Source: Candidatus Cloacimonadota bacterium
Lineage (GTDB): Bacteria > Cloacimonadota > Cloacimonadia > Cloacimonadales > Cloacimonadaceae
NCBI GenBank assembly: GCA_028706475.1
Contig: JAQWBI010000010.1
Coordinates: forward strand, 1-52,042
Reading direction: 5' to 3'
DNA length: 52,042 nucleotides
This document shows, in pieces, positions 34,749 through 42,091 of this stretch. The translations under genes and the position numbers were made by a program. Numbering within the stretch: position 1 is the first letter of the stretch; the number at the start of each line of letters is the position of its first letter. The notes beneath the pieces were generated by a model. The model saw nothing but the letters and a program-made list of their open reading frames with translations, searched no databases and was not told the DNA's origin.

Positions 34749-36908
34749 ATGAAGCGAAAGCTACTAATCTTCATAATTTGCACTTTCTGCAACACGGTCT
34801 TCGCCACCGGGATCGGTTATGCCCTTTCTGGTGGTGGAGCCCGTGGCTTTGCTCACATCGGAGTTTTGAAGGTTTTGGAAGAAGAGGGTCTGAAACCGGA
34901 TTACATCTCCGGAACCAGCATCGGGGCAGTAATTGGTGCTTTTTATGCAATGGGTTATAATGCCAGCCAAATCGAAAGTCTAGCTATCAATATCGATTGG
35001 TATCGTTTGTTGCAAGACAATGTTCCCCGGCGAGACCTTTATGTTGGGCAAAAACGCTGGGCGCCCTATGGAAACACCATACTGGAGCTGGACGAGAAAT
35101 GGAATCCAAAACTGCCTACAAGTTTGTATAAAGCAAACAATTTGAACCTGGAACTGTTTGAACTATATGCTCCTGCATCCGGGATCAGAGACTTCAATAA
35201 GCTTGATATCCCTTTCAGTTGTATTGCCACAGATCTACAAAAAGGCACAGGTAAAGAGTTTGTAAACGGTTCCTTATGGCAGGCAGTACGCGCCAGTTTA
35301 TCCGTACCAAGTTTGATCCTGCCGTTCAAAGTAGGGGAAAGCTTGTACATAGATGGCGGAATATCTCAGAACCTGCCCATAGCCGAGGTGAAGCAAATGG
35401 GTGCTGGTCTCGTGTTAGCTATCAAGGTTAATTCCTCCTTGCGGGAAGAAGAGAACCTGGAAAGCATCATCGATATCCTGGATCAGACCATCAATATTGG
35501 CATCAGTAGAAATCTGCAAAAGAATCTGGATCAATGCGATTTGCTGCTGGAACCGGAGCTTAGTCCTTACTCTTCCCAGGATTTCAAACATGTAGATCAA
35601 ATCATTGCGATTGGTGAGGACTATGCTCGCAAGAATATCGATCAGATTCGCTTGTTCATTCAGAGTAATAACATTGAACCCAGGTCCATTCCACACTATA
35701 ATCAGCATGAAGAGCCAATTTTCCAAGTTAACAAGCTGGAAGGAAGCGGTAATGAGCGTATCAGCCTGGCAAAAATTCGAGAGTATCTGGGAATCAAAAT
35801 CCCTGGAAGATACAACGCTGAGGAGATATCAACAGCAGCTCGTAGAGCTTTAAATTCCCAGTACTTTAATGTCCTGTATCCAGAATTGATCCCGGACGAT
35901 AAGGGCGGCTACATCCTGAGGATAATTGTAAATGAGAAACAAGCCAAGTCTTTGACCTTGAACACAGCATATAACAATGAAGAAAAACTGACTGCAGGTG
36001 TGGTACTGAATATTAATAACAAACTGTTGAAGAATAGCAGGCTGTTAGCACAAGCAGTTTTAGGCGGGAAAAACGAACTCAATATTGACTATGTAAAGAA
36101 CTTCGGGGATCTATGGGGGATATACTATCGGCTGTTTTCCTATATCAACGAAAAAACCCTGTATGCCTATAATGAAGATCATTATCAGGTAAACAGCTCA
36201 AAATCCCTGGAATGGGGCGCTACGGCTGGTTTGGGCATCTTTAGCATTCACAATATCATCGGAGAAGGATTCCTGTACTACAGCAATACCAGCTTGTATC
36301 GGGGGATATCCGAAACGGATATGCCATCCAGATATTATTCTGTAGCAGGATTTGGAGTCAAAGCGTACTATGAAAGCCTGGATGATTATTTGTTCCCCAT
36401 GCAAGGAGTAATGATGAAAGGCAAGTTCAACTTTGCCCGCGAAGAAGAACTTTCGGATTATCTGTATAGTAGTTTTCGAGGAAAGGCAGAAGCATACATC
36501 CCTATTACCCACAACCTGTCCGCGGATGTCGGTTTGAGTGTCGGTACCTATTTCGATTCTCAAGCTTCTCAGCGCTTTGACTTCTTTACCCTCGGAGGAA
36601 TAGATGAATTCAAGGGTTATTCACGTTACGAGATCAGTGCTCCTCATTTTCGGATAATGCAACTGGGTTTTGTGTCTGAGCCTTGGAAAGATGTGTTCCT
36701 GAAGGCAGGATTGCAGGGCTTGAGCTATAGCGATGGAGAGTTTGTAGCCGATGTGTTTAGCGATCAATCCTGTTATTATGCCGGGCTTGGAATACGTCCA
36801 TATCGCCTTCCGATGCGCTTTTTTGTAGCTTTAAACAAAAGAAATGTATTGAATACAATGTTCTCAATCGGCTACGATGGTGACATTTTCCATTTCTCGC
36901 GAAAATAA
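34749..36908 (+). CDS. Patatin-like phospholipase with outer-membrane barrel (type Vd autotransporter)
   Basis: A 719-residue protein. A signal peptide (about 1-19) leads into a patatin domain with GGGARG (28-33, oxyanion hole), GTSIG (nucleophile S57) and DGG in LYIDGGISQNLP (catalytic Asp near 203). A POTRA-like part (about 320-400) and a C-terminal Omp85-type barrel (about 410-719) follow, with ending FSIGYDGDIFHFSRK. This order is that of PlpD-like type Vd systems in Pseudomonas and many FCB genomes. The catalytic dyad is intact, so surface phospholipase A activity is expected. The final residue is Lys after FSR rather than an aromatic, so barrel insertion signals are not textbook. Confidence 0.92.
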   Translation: MKRKLLIFIICTFCNTVFATGIGYALSGGGARGFAHIGVLKVLEEEGLKPDYISGTSIGAVIGAFYAMGYNASQIESLAINIDWYRLLQDNVPRRDLYVGQKRWAPYGNTILELDEKWNPKLPTSLYKANNLNLELFELYAPASGIRDFNKLDIPFSCIATDLQKGTGKEFVNGSLWQAVRASLSVPSLILPFKVGESLYIDGGISQNLPIAEVKQMGAGLVLAIKVNSSLREEENLESIIDILDQTINIGISRNLQKNLDQCDLLLEPELSPYSSQDFKHVDQIIAIGEDYARKNIDQIRLFIQSNNIEPRSIPHYNQHEEPIFQVNKLEGSGNERISLAKIREYLGIKIPGRYNAEEISTAARRALNSQYFNVLYPELIPDDKGGYILRIIVNEKQAKSLTLNTAYNNEEKLTAGVVLNINNKLLKNSRLLAQAVLGGKNELNIDYVKNFGDLWGIYYRLFSYINEKTLYAYNEDHYQVNSSKSLEWGATAGLGIFSIHNIIGEGFLYYSNTSLYRGISETDMPSRYYSVAGFGVKAYYESLDDYLFPMQGVMMKGKFNFAREEELSDYLYSSFRGKAEAYIPITHNLSADVGLSVGTYFDSQASQRFDFFTLGGIDEFKGYSRYEISAPHFRIMQLGFVSEPWKDVFLKAGLQGLSYSDGEFVADVFSDQSCYYAGLGIRPYRLPMRFFVALNKRNVLNTMFSIGYDGDIFHFSRK

Positions 36909-36994
36909 TATATTCTTTCCCTTCATCCAAAGCATATCTCTCCATCACTTTTACATTTATTATCCCCAATATACTGGCGAGTATCCATCGGGAT

Positions 36995-37017
36995 ATAATC
37001 GGGTTATCATCGAGTGA
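36995..37017 (-). repeat. Motif B, copy 3 (inverted)
   Basis: On the minus strand it has the core GATGATAACCCGATTATATC, preceded by CTC. AAGCAGT lies just upstream, as at 19304. No copy of repeat A is near, which shows the two repeats are separable. Confidence 0.7.
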
Positions 37018-37162
37018 TCACTGCTTTATTACGGGACTATATCTGGTTCATGTCGGGATATTCAATAGGGCTAGTGCAATTATACAGACAATCTTTTAGC
37101 CGGAAACATTCAATTTAATGTGCTTAAACTATATCGTGAAGATAATACCTCCGGATTCTGTC

Positions 37163-37190
37163 TTGACAAATCCAGCAATGATATACTTTG
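37163..37190 (+). promoter_or_regulatory. Candidate promoter of the PTS IIA/antiporter genes
   Basis: TTGACA (37163-37168), 18 bp, TTTG (37187-37190), 31 bp before the ATG at 37222. TATAC directly precedes TTTG. Confidence 0.5.
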
Positions 37191-37221
37191 GTAAGCAAAT
37201 TCAATAATTGATGAGGAGAAA

Positions 37222-37683
37222 ATGGAAGAGAGCCTTGAGATATGTTCATTTCTCAGTCGCAAACGTGTTTTATGTATTCAGACCGGGAAAAAGCAAGATG
37301 TTCTGGAAATGCTTGTAGATCTGGTAGTCCAGGATCCCTTGGTAAATGATCCTGTGGAAGTAAGAAAAGCCATCTTTGCCAGAGAAAAAGTGATGAGTAC
37401 TGGCATCGGAAATCACGTTGCCATCCCTCATGCACGATGCGCAGGCGTGGAGGATTTTGTGATTGCTTTTGCTAAGATAGAAGAGGGCATGGATTTCGAT
37501 TCGGTAGATCAAAAACCAGTATATCTTGTCTTTATGATCGTGGCAAACGAGCATCAAGATAAGGAATACATCAAACTTCTATCAAGATTGATGTTACGCA
37601 TGAGAAACGAGCAACTGCTGGAAAGATTGAAACAAAGCAACGATGCGGATGAATTGTACAGGATAATGGTGGAAAGCAAGTAA
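37222..37683 (+). CDS. PTS IIA-like (fructose/nitrogen-type) regulatory protein
   Basis: A 153-residue PTS EIIA type 2 domain. The phosphorylatable histidine is H70 in HVAIPHARCAGV. The REKVMSTGIGNHVAIPHAR stretch and KLLSRLMLRMRN match the PtsN/FruA-IIA family. It stands alone, without IIB or IIC, as in regulatory (nitrogen PTS) proteins. GAGGAG lies 6 bp before the ATG. The next gene, a cation/proton antiporter, starts on the last base of its stop codon. IIA domains are often paired with antiporters, so a role in potassium or sodium control is likely, though its phosphate donor is not in view. Confidence 0.9.
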   Translation: MEESLEICSFLSRKRVLCIQTGKKQDVLEMLVDLVVQDPLVNDPVEVRKAIFAREKVMSTGIGNHVAIPHARCAGVEDFVIAFAKIEEGMDFDSVDQKPVYLVFMIVANEHQDKEYIKLLSRLMLRMRNEQLLERLKQSNDADELYRIMVESK

Positions 37684-38882
37684 TGCAAGATGTCCATATT
37701 CTTTCATTTATGGGCATTTGCATGCTGTTCTCCTTACTTACCGGAAGAGCTGCGAATTATATTAAAGTTCCCATCATAATAGGCTACATCATCACTGGAG
37801 CCATCTTTGGTCCGGCAATTATCGCCTACGTGAGTTCTGCTCAGATCGATGCTATGGGTTTCATTAACCTCATCACACTGGCTTTAATAGGCTTTAATAT
37901 CGGTACTGAATTGCGCTTTAAAGAACTACGGAGAATGGGGAAGAAGATAATCATTATTGTTCTGATGGAGGCTAGCCTAGCCTTTGTGGTTACAGCTATC
38001 GCTACCGCAATAGTCTTGAAGAGCATTCCCATGGGCATCATCTATGGAGCATTGGCCAGCGCTACTGCTCCTGCAGGAACTATCGACGTAATCAGGCAGT
38101 ATCAGGCCAGGGGAGAGCTTACTTCCACTCTTTTTGCCGTGATGGGTCTGGACGATATATATGCTTTGGTGATATATTCATTGGGAATTCCCTTGGCGGG
38201 AATACTTTTGGGAGCGAAGAATCTAAGCATATCACATGCTCTTCTGGGTGCATCCTTCGATATCGTAGTTGAGATAGGTCTCGGGGCGGCAACAGGATAC
38301 TTATTGGTACTTTTGGGTAGATACATTCACGAACAGTCGCTGTTTCTCATCTACTCTCTGGGCTCGCTGTTTATCATGTGTTCTCTTGCGGAATATTTGG
38401 GTCTTTCGCCGATTTTATTAACTATGAGCGCTGCAATAGTAATGACAAATCAAAATGGCATTATCACCCAGAAATTTGCTCATTCACTTACCCAGTGGTC
38501 ACCTCCGGTATACCTAATGTTCTTTGTGTTGCTGGGATCACGTCTTGATTTTAAGATCATTGCTTCCTATGCATTGCTGATTGTGGCATACATTGTGTTT
38601 CGCAGCATCGGAAAGTTTGCCGGTGCTTTCTGGGGAGCGAAGCTGGCGAAAAGCGAAAGCAAAATCCGCAAGTATCTGGGCTATACTCTACTATCGCAAG
38701 CAGGAGTAGCCATAGGTCTCAGCTTAGGAGCAGCCGGTATTCTGAATAATTTGGGATTGAAGGCTGAAGCCACCCAAGTGATTAGCGTGATGACAGCGTC
38801 CACGTTTTTGATCATGCTTTTAGGTCCGGTATTGGTGAAGTATGGCTTGAACAAAGCTGGAGAATTAAGGGTGAAGGATTAA
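37683..38882 (+). CDS. CPA2-family cation/proton antiporter
   Basis: A 399-residue integral membrane protein with about 12 hydrophobic segments, of the monovalent cation:proton antiporter-2 (KefB/NapA-type) family. Blocks include VPIIIGYIITGAIFGPAII at the N-terminus, ASATAPAGTIDVIRQY (extended region, position of the paired acidic site) and GLSPILLTMSAAIVM. In the usual ASATD-like signature it reads ASATAPAGTIDV, with Asp a few residues later, so ion stoichiometry is unclear. It has no C-terminal TrkA-N domain; regulation could be through the IIA and PII-like neighbours. Confidence 0.88.
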   Translation: MQDVHILSFMGICMLFSLLTGRAANYIKVPIIIGYIITGAIFGPAIIAYVSSAQIDAMGFINLITLALIGFNIGTELRFKELRRMGKKIIIIVLMEASLAFVVTAIATAIVLKSIPMGIIYGALASATAPAGTIDVIRQYQARGELTSTLFAVMGLDDIYALVIYSLGIPLAGILLGAKNLSISHALLGASFDIVVEIGLGAATGYLLVLLGRYIHEQSLFLIYSLGSLFIMCSLAEYLGLSPILLTMSAAIVMTNQNGIITQKFAHSLTQWSPPVYLMFFVLLGSRLDFKIIASYALLIVAYIVFRSIGKFAGAFWGAKLAKSESKIRKYLGYTLLSQAGVAIGLSLGAAGILNNLGLKAEATQVISVMTASTFLIMLLGPVLVKYGLNKAGELRVKD

Positions 38883-38896
38883 CACAGGAGAACTTT

Positions 38897-39214
38897 ATGT
38901 ACATGATCTTACATCTCTATAACGACAAATATCTGGACGACATGATATTGGCATTATCGGAAGCAGGAATTGAGGACACCATCGTACTTTCAGGAGAGAC
39001 TCTGGGGCAAAAAATGCTTTACGACATTCCATTATTTGCCTCATTCAAAGATTCTCCGGATATCAGACAAGGATATGGCAGTGTGATCCTGGGCATAGCC
39101 GAGAAGGATGAGGTGGATTTTGCTTTGGCAGAGCTTACAGAGTCCGGTCTGGATCTACTCAAGATGGGAATGGTAAAGGTCTTTCTGATACCCATAGCCT
39201 CTACAATCGGATGA
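38897..39214 (+). CDS. Small PII-like protein of unknown function
   Basis: A 105-residue soluble protein. The order beta (MYMILHLY), helix (KYLDDMILALSEAGI), beta (DTIVLSG), an extended loop (ETLGQKMLYDIPLFASFKD), beta (YGSVILGIAE), helix (DEVDFALAEL), beta (MVKVFLIPI) is that of PII-like ferredoxin-fold trimers. I cannot assign it to GlnB or PstA by motif. AGGAG precedes the ATG. It follows the antiporter by 14 bp. PII-like proteins bind nucleotides such as ATP, cAMP or c-di-AMP and control transporters; here cdaA makes c-di-AMP, so binding of that ligand is a testable guess. Confidence 0.7.
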   Translation: MYMILHLYNDKYLDDMILALSEAGIEDTIVLSGETLGQKMLYDIPLFASFKDSPDIRQGYGSVILGIAEKDEVDFALAELTESGLDLLKMGMVKVFLIPIASTIG

Positions 39215-39376
39215 TAGAAAAATGCTCTCCATACAATTATGTTATCATTGGTTGCAAGGTCATTTTGCCCAGTTCATAAAAAAGATTGACTGCTTTTGAA
39301 GAGCTGTAATAATTGCTCTTACACTGTAAAGTGCTGTGTGAAAGTCATATCTGCACTACAATTATTGGGAGACTAT

Positions 39377-40654
39377 ATGCGTCGATTACTGATCTTAGTG
39401 ATCTTAATCAGCCTACTTTTGGGCGCTTGTGGAAAAACGCTTACATCCGGTAAAACAAGGGTAACTTTTTGGCACGGTCTTAGCGGTCCATTGGGTGATA
39501 CTCTAAACGAAATGATTATGGAATTTAACCGTGAACACGAGGATATCGAAGTGGTGGCGAATCCCATCAGCAGCTATACGGCATTATCCCAGAAATTGAT
39601 GGCATCTATTCAGGCAAAGAAACAACCTGATATAGCTCAGGTGTTCGAAAGCTGGGCCTCAAAATATATCGAATCCGGTGTTTTGGCATCTTTGGATGAA
39701 TTGATTGCCGAAGATGACGATTTTGATGAGGACGACCTCAACGACGTGTATCCAGTATTTAGAGACTCCAATACATTTAACGATACCCTGTATTCTTTCC
39801 CTTTCAATAAAAGTGTAAGAGCCTATTTTTATAATAAAGACGAGTTTTATAGAGCCGGTCTGGATCCGGATTATTTTCCCAAAACCTGGGATGAATTCAG
39901 AAAATATGCCCTGTTGCTTACCAGGGACATTGATAATGATGGAGACATCGATAAATATGGCACAAACTTCAACGTAAATGAATGGCAATTTATCAATCTC
40001 TTGTATCAAGCCGGTGGAGCCTTGATTGACGAAGAGGGAAATCCCACTCTGAATAGTGCACAAGGTATTAAAGCTCTAACCTTTATTACAGATATGATGT
40101 TCAAAGATAAGAGCGTGTATCTGGTGCGTGAGTATGAAGGGCAAAACGACTTTCTGGCAGGTGTGGTGGCTATGTATGAGGGATCAAGCGTGTCTATCAC
40201 ACATATGCGTCAACAACCGATAAACTTCAATATTGGTTATGCTTCGCTTCCCACCGATGTTACTACTCAAAGTGCAGTGTCCGGAGCCAATATCGTGATC
40301 TTCAAATCTGGAGACAGAAAGCGGGAACGAGCAGCATGGGAGTTTATCAAATGGTTTACAGACACCGAGCAAACTGCCAGGTGGAGTGTAGCAACCAGTT
40401 ATATGCCAGTTCGCAGAAGCGCAATGAAAAGTGAAATAATTGTGAACTTCCTGCAAAAGAATCCTCAGTACAAAGGCATCTACGAACAGCTGGAAACAGC
40501 AGTATATGAACCGCAAACAGCGGCTTGGTTCAAAGCCAGACCAGAGCTAAAGGGCTATCTGGAAAAAGCAATGCGCAATCAAAATAGTCCTCGTGAAGCG
40601 CTGGACGGCGCTGCCCAGAAATTCGCTGAACTGATAGCTGAAGAGTCTAGATGA
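39377..40654 (+). CDS. ABC transporter solute-binding lipoprotein (sugar type)
   Basis: A 425-residue extracellular binding protein of family SBP_bac_1. The signal ends LLLGACGKT, a lipobox with Cys at about residue 17. VTFWHGLSGPLGDTLNEMIMEFNREHEDIEVVAN and the later MYEGSSVSITHMRQ and AAWEFIKWF match sugar or polyol binders. The DIDNDGDIDKYG stretch looks like an EF-hand-type calcium loop, known in some sugar binders. ATG 39377 has GGGAG upstream; the frame open from 39296 lacks a signal peptide if used. No permease or ATPase genes are adjacent, as tRNA-Leu follows. The sugar is unknown. Confidence 0.9.
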   Translation: MRRLLILVILISLLLGACGKTLTSGKTRVTFWHGLSGPLGDTLNEMIMEFNREHEDIEVVANPISSYTALSQKLMASIQAKKQPDIAQVFESWASKYIESGVLASLDELIAEDDDFDEDDLNDVYPVFRDSNTFNDTLYSFPFNKSVRAYFYNKDEFYRAGLDPDYFPKTWDEFRKYALLLTRDIDNDGDIDKYGTNFNVNEWQFINLLYQAGGALIDEEGNPTLNSAQGIKALTFITDMMFKDKSVYLVREYEGQNDFLAGVVAMYEGSSVSITHMRQQPINFNIGYASLPTDVTTQSAVSGANIVIFKSGDRKRERAAWEFIKWFTDTEQTARWSVATSYMPVRRSAMKSEIIVNFLQKNPQYKGIYEQLETAVYEPQTAAWFKARPELKGYLEKAMRNQNSPREALDGAAQKFAELIAEESR

Positions 40655-40665
40655 GCATTTTTCCC

Positions 40666-40694
40666 TTGACAAAGAACGGGATTTGGAAGTTTTG
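40666..40694 (+). promoter_or_regulatory. Candidate promoter of tRNA-Leu
   Basis: TTGACA (40666-40671), 19 bp, TTTG (40691-40694), ending 12 bp before the tRNA. It is the clearest case because the transcript start must lie close to 40707 or just upstream. Confidence 0.55.
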
Positions 40695-40706
40695 AAACAT
40701 ACGCGT

Positions 40707-40794
40707 GCCGAAGTGGTGAAATTGGTAGACGCAGTGGACTCAAAATCCACCGGGCTTTTTGCCCATGCCGGTTCGATTCCGGCCTTCGGCACCA
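40707..40794 (+). tRNA. tRNA-Leu (anticodon CAA)
   Basis: An 88-nt class II tRNA with encoded CCA. The acceptor is GCCGAAG/CTTCGGC and the anticodon stem GTGGA/TCCAC, with loop CTCAAAA (anticodon CAA). The long variable arm CGGGCTTTTTGCCCA has a GGGC/GCCC stem, and the T arm is GCCGG-TTCGATT-CCGGC. It reads UUG codons. Confidence 0.97.
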
Positions 40795-40979
40795 TAATTT
40801 GCAAGGAGCGTAACGGCAATTTTGCTATCCGGCAGTATTCTATGATTTTAATGGCAATTTGTATTACAACACTATTTTATATACCGACAGCTTTGTATAC
40901 GATGTTTGCCTTTAGATACACAGGGATATTCAGTGCCCTGTTGAAACTTAAATTTAGCCTGAAACATATGGAGGTATAG

Positions 40980-42005
40980 ATGTCTACCAGACATATCACT
41001 CTGACCCTTTGCTTGCTGTTGCTGGCTGCTGCACCTTTGGCAGCTGTTTCTCAAGCAGCATTGCTCTTCTTATCCTTCGAACCCGGCGGTCGTGCCAATG
41101 GCATGGGCCGAGCCTATTCTGCTGTTGCTGATGATGCATTCGCCATGTGGTGGAATCCGGGTGCCACCGCTTTCAACCGAAAGGGACAAATTGCTTTGAA
41201 CCATGTTCCGTGGCTTCAAGGTTCCGGAATAAACGATATCTATTATGAGTACTTGGGCTGGAACCAATATTTCGAGAGCATTGGAAATATCAATGCACAC
41301 ATAGTGCTACTGGATGCCGGAACTCAGGAACAGACGAGTATTGACGGCAACTTCGAAGGTACCTTCCACACATTGGATATTGCCGGAGCAGTCGGTTATG
41401 CATATGAAGCAATCCCTGCAAAACTGGGCGTGGGAGCCAATTTCAAGCTGATCTATAGCTATCTGGCGCCGGGAACGGGTCATACTGAAACAGAAGGCAA
41501 GGCTTTTAGCTTTGGTTTCGACGTGGGTGCAAAATACAAAGACCTTGCTAATGTGAAAGGTCTGGACCTTGCTCTGGTTATTCAAAACTTTGGTCCCGAC
41601 GTAACTTTCGTGGACCGCGACCAAGCTGATCCTCAACCCCTTACCATGCGATTAGGCGCAGCATACAAAGTTCTGGATAATCCTATGGGAAAGCTTACTG
41701 TTTCCGGTGAAGCAAGCAAGATCCTGGCAAATTCCGATCCATTGATTGAGCGCTTTATAAGCGGATGGGAGTATATGGATGAGACTATCTATGGAGCAGG
41801 TGCAGAATATGTGTATCTGGATCTAATCTCTCTACGTGGCGGATACTTCAACGATGGAGCGGGAAAGATCACTGGTCCCAGCTTTGGTGTAGGTCTTCAA
41901 TACTCCTTTGATAATCGCTACAAGTTGAATGCAGATTTTTCAATGGTTCCCGGTGGAGAATTGGTAGACTTCAATAAAGTCTTTTCCCTGGGAGTTGAAT
42001 ACTAA
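40980..42005 (+). CDS. PorV/PorQ-like outer-membrane protein
   Basis: A 341-residue outer-membrane protein of the PorV/PorQ (UPF0164) group, related to FadL barrels and, in T9SS bacteria, to the shuttle (PorV) that passes cargo to the sortase. A signal peptide (about 1-26) precedes FEPGGRANGMGRAYSAVADDAFAMWWNPGATAF, the hallmark N-terminus. Repeated strands end FNKVFSLGVEY, an aromatic final residue as expected of a barrel. GGAGGT directly precedes the ATG. The hairpin at 42022 follows, and the next gene encodes a protein with a T9SS sorting domain, so this is probably a functional PorV-type pairing. Confidence 0.88.
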   Translation: MSTRHITLTLCLLLLAAAPLAAVSQAALLFLSFEPGGRANGMGRAYSAVADDAFAMWWNPGATAFNRKGQIALNHVPWLQGSGINDIYYEYLGWNQYFESIGNINAHIVLLDAGTQEQTSIDGNFEGTFHTLDIAGAVGYAYEAIPAKLGVGANFKLIYSYLAPGTGHTETEGKAFSFGFDVGAKYKDLANVKGLDLALVIQNFGPDVTFVDRDQADPQPLTMRLGAAYKVLDNPMGKLTVSGEASKILANSDPLIERFISGWEYMDETIYGAGAEYVYLDLISLRGGYFNDGAGKITGPSFGVGLQYSFDNRYKLNADFSMVPGGELVDFNKVFSLGVEY

Positions 42006-42021
42006 CTCTTTCACGAGATTC

Positions 42022-42060
42022 AGAAGCAGATTATATATATATGGTCTGCTTCTACTCTTA
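42022..42060 (+). terminator. Hairpin terminator after the PorV-like gene
   Basis: AGAAGCAGA (42022-42030) pairs perfectly with TCTGCTTCT (42045-42053) around an AT-rich loop. A modest T-rich tail follows. It contains the ATG at 42041, which is therefore unlikely to be the start of the protease gene. Confidence 0.55.
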
Positions 42061-42091
42061 TCTTGTACATAAACTTATGGTAAAAGGAAAA

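Larger units (their letters stand above)
36909..37221. other. Gene-free region with iterated CGGG motif
   Basis: A 313-bp intergenic stretch. It carries motif B in inverse orientation (36995-37017) and four copies of a YCGGG-(A/T)-n-TAT-like motif at 36991, 37002, 37034 and 37056. A promoter-like TTGACA lies at 37163 upstream of the PTS IIA gene. Confidence 0.6.

Noticed and set aside
36909-37221. Replication origin
   Set aside because: There is one TTATCCCCA, close to a DnaA box, and iterated CGGG motifs, but no cluster of DnaA boxes, AT-rich unwinding tract or dnaA/dnaN neighbours.
37683-38882. Antiporter as a potassium channel with a TrkA-N domain
   Set aside because: The protein ends after the membrane part, so no nucleotide-binding domain is encoded.
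40842-40979. A 45-codon hydrophobic open frame after tRNA-Leu
   Set aside because: It could encode a small membrane protein, but it has no Shine-Dalgarno and its end covers the ribosome site of the PorV-like gene. Too little to support it.
40683-40979. A longer open frame through the tRNA-Leu gene
   Set aside because: It reads through a complete tRNA, so it cannot be a protein gene in that form.
42041-42091. Upstream start of the M6 protease at 42041
   Set aside because: The ATG lies in the loop of a perfect 9-bp hairpin and has no ribosome-binding site. The later ATG yields a proper signal peptide.
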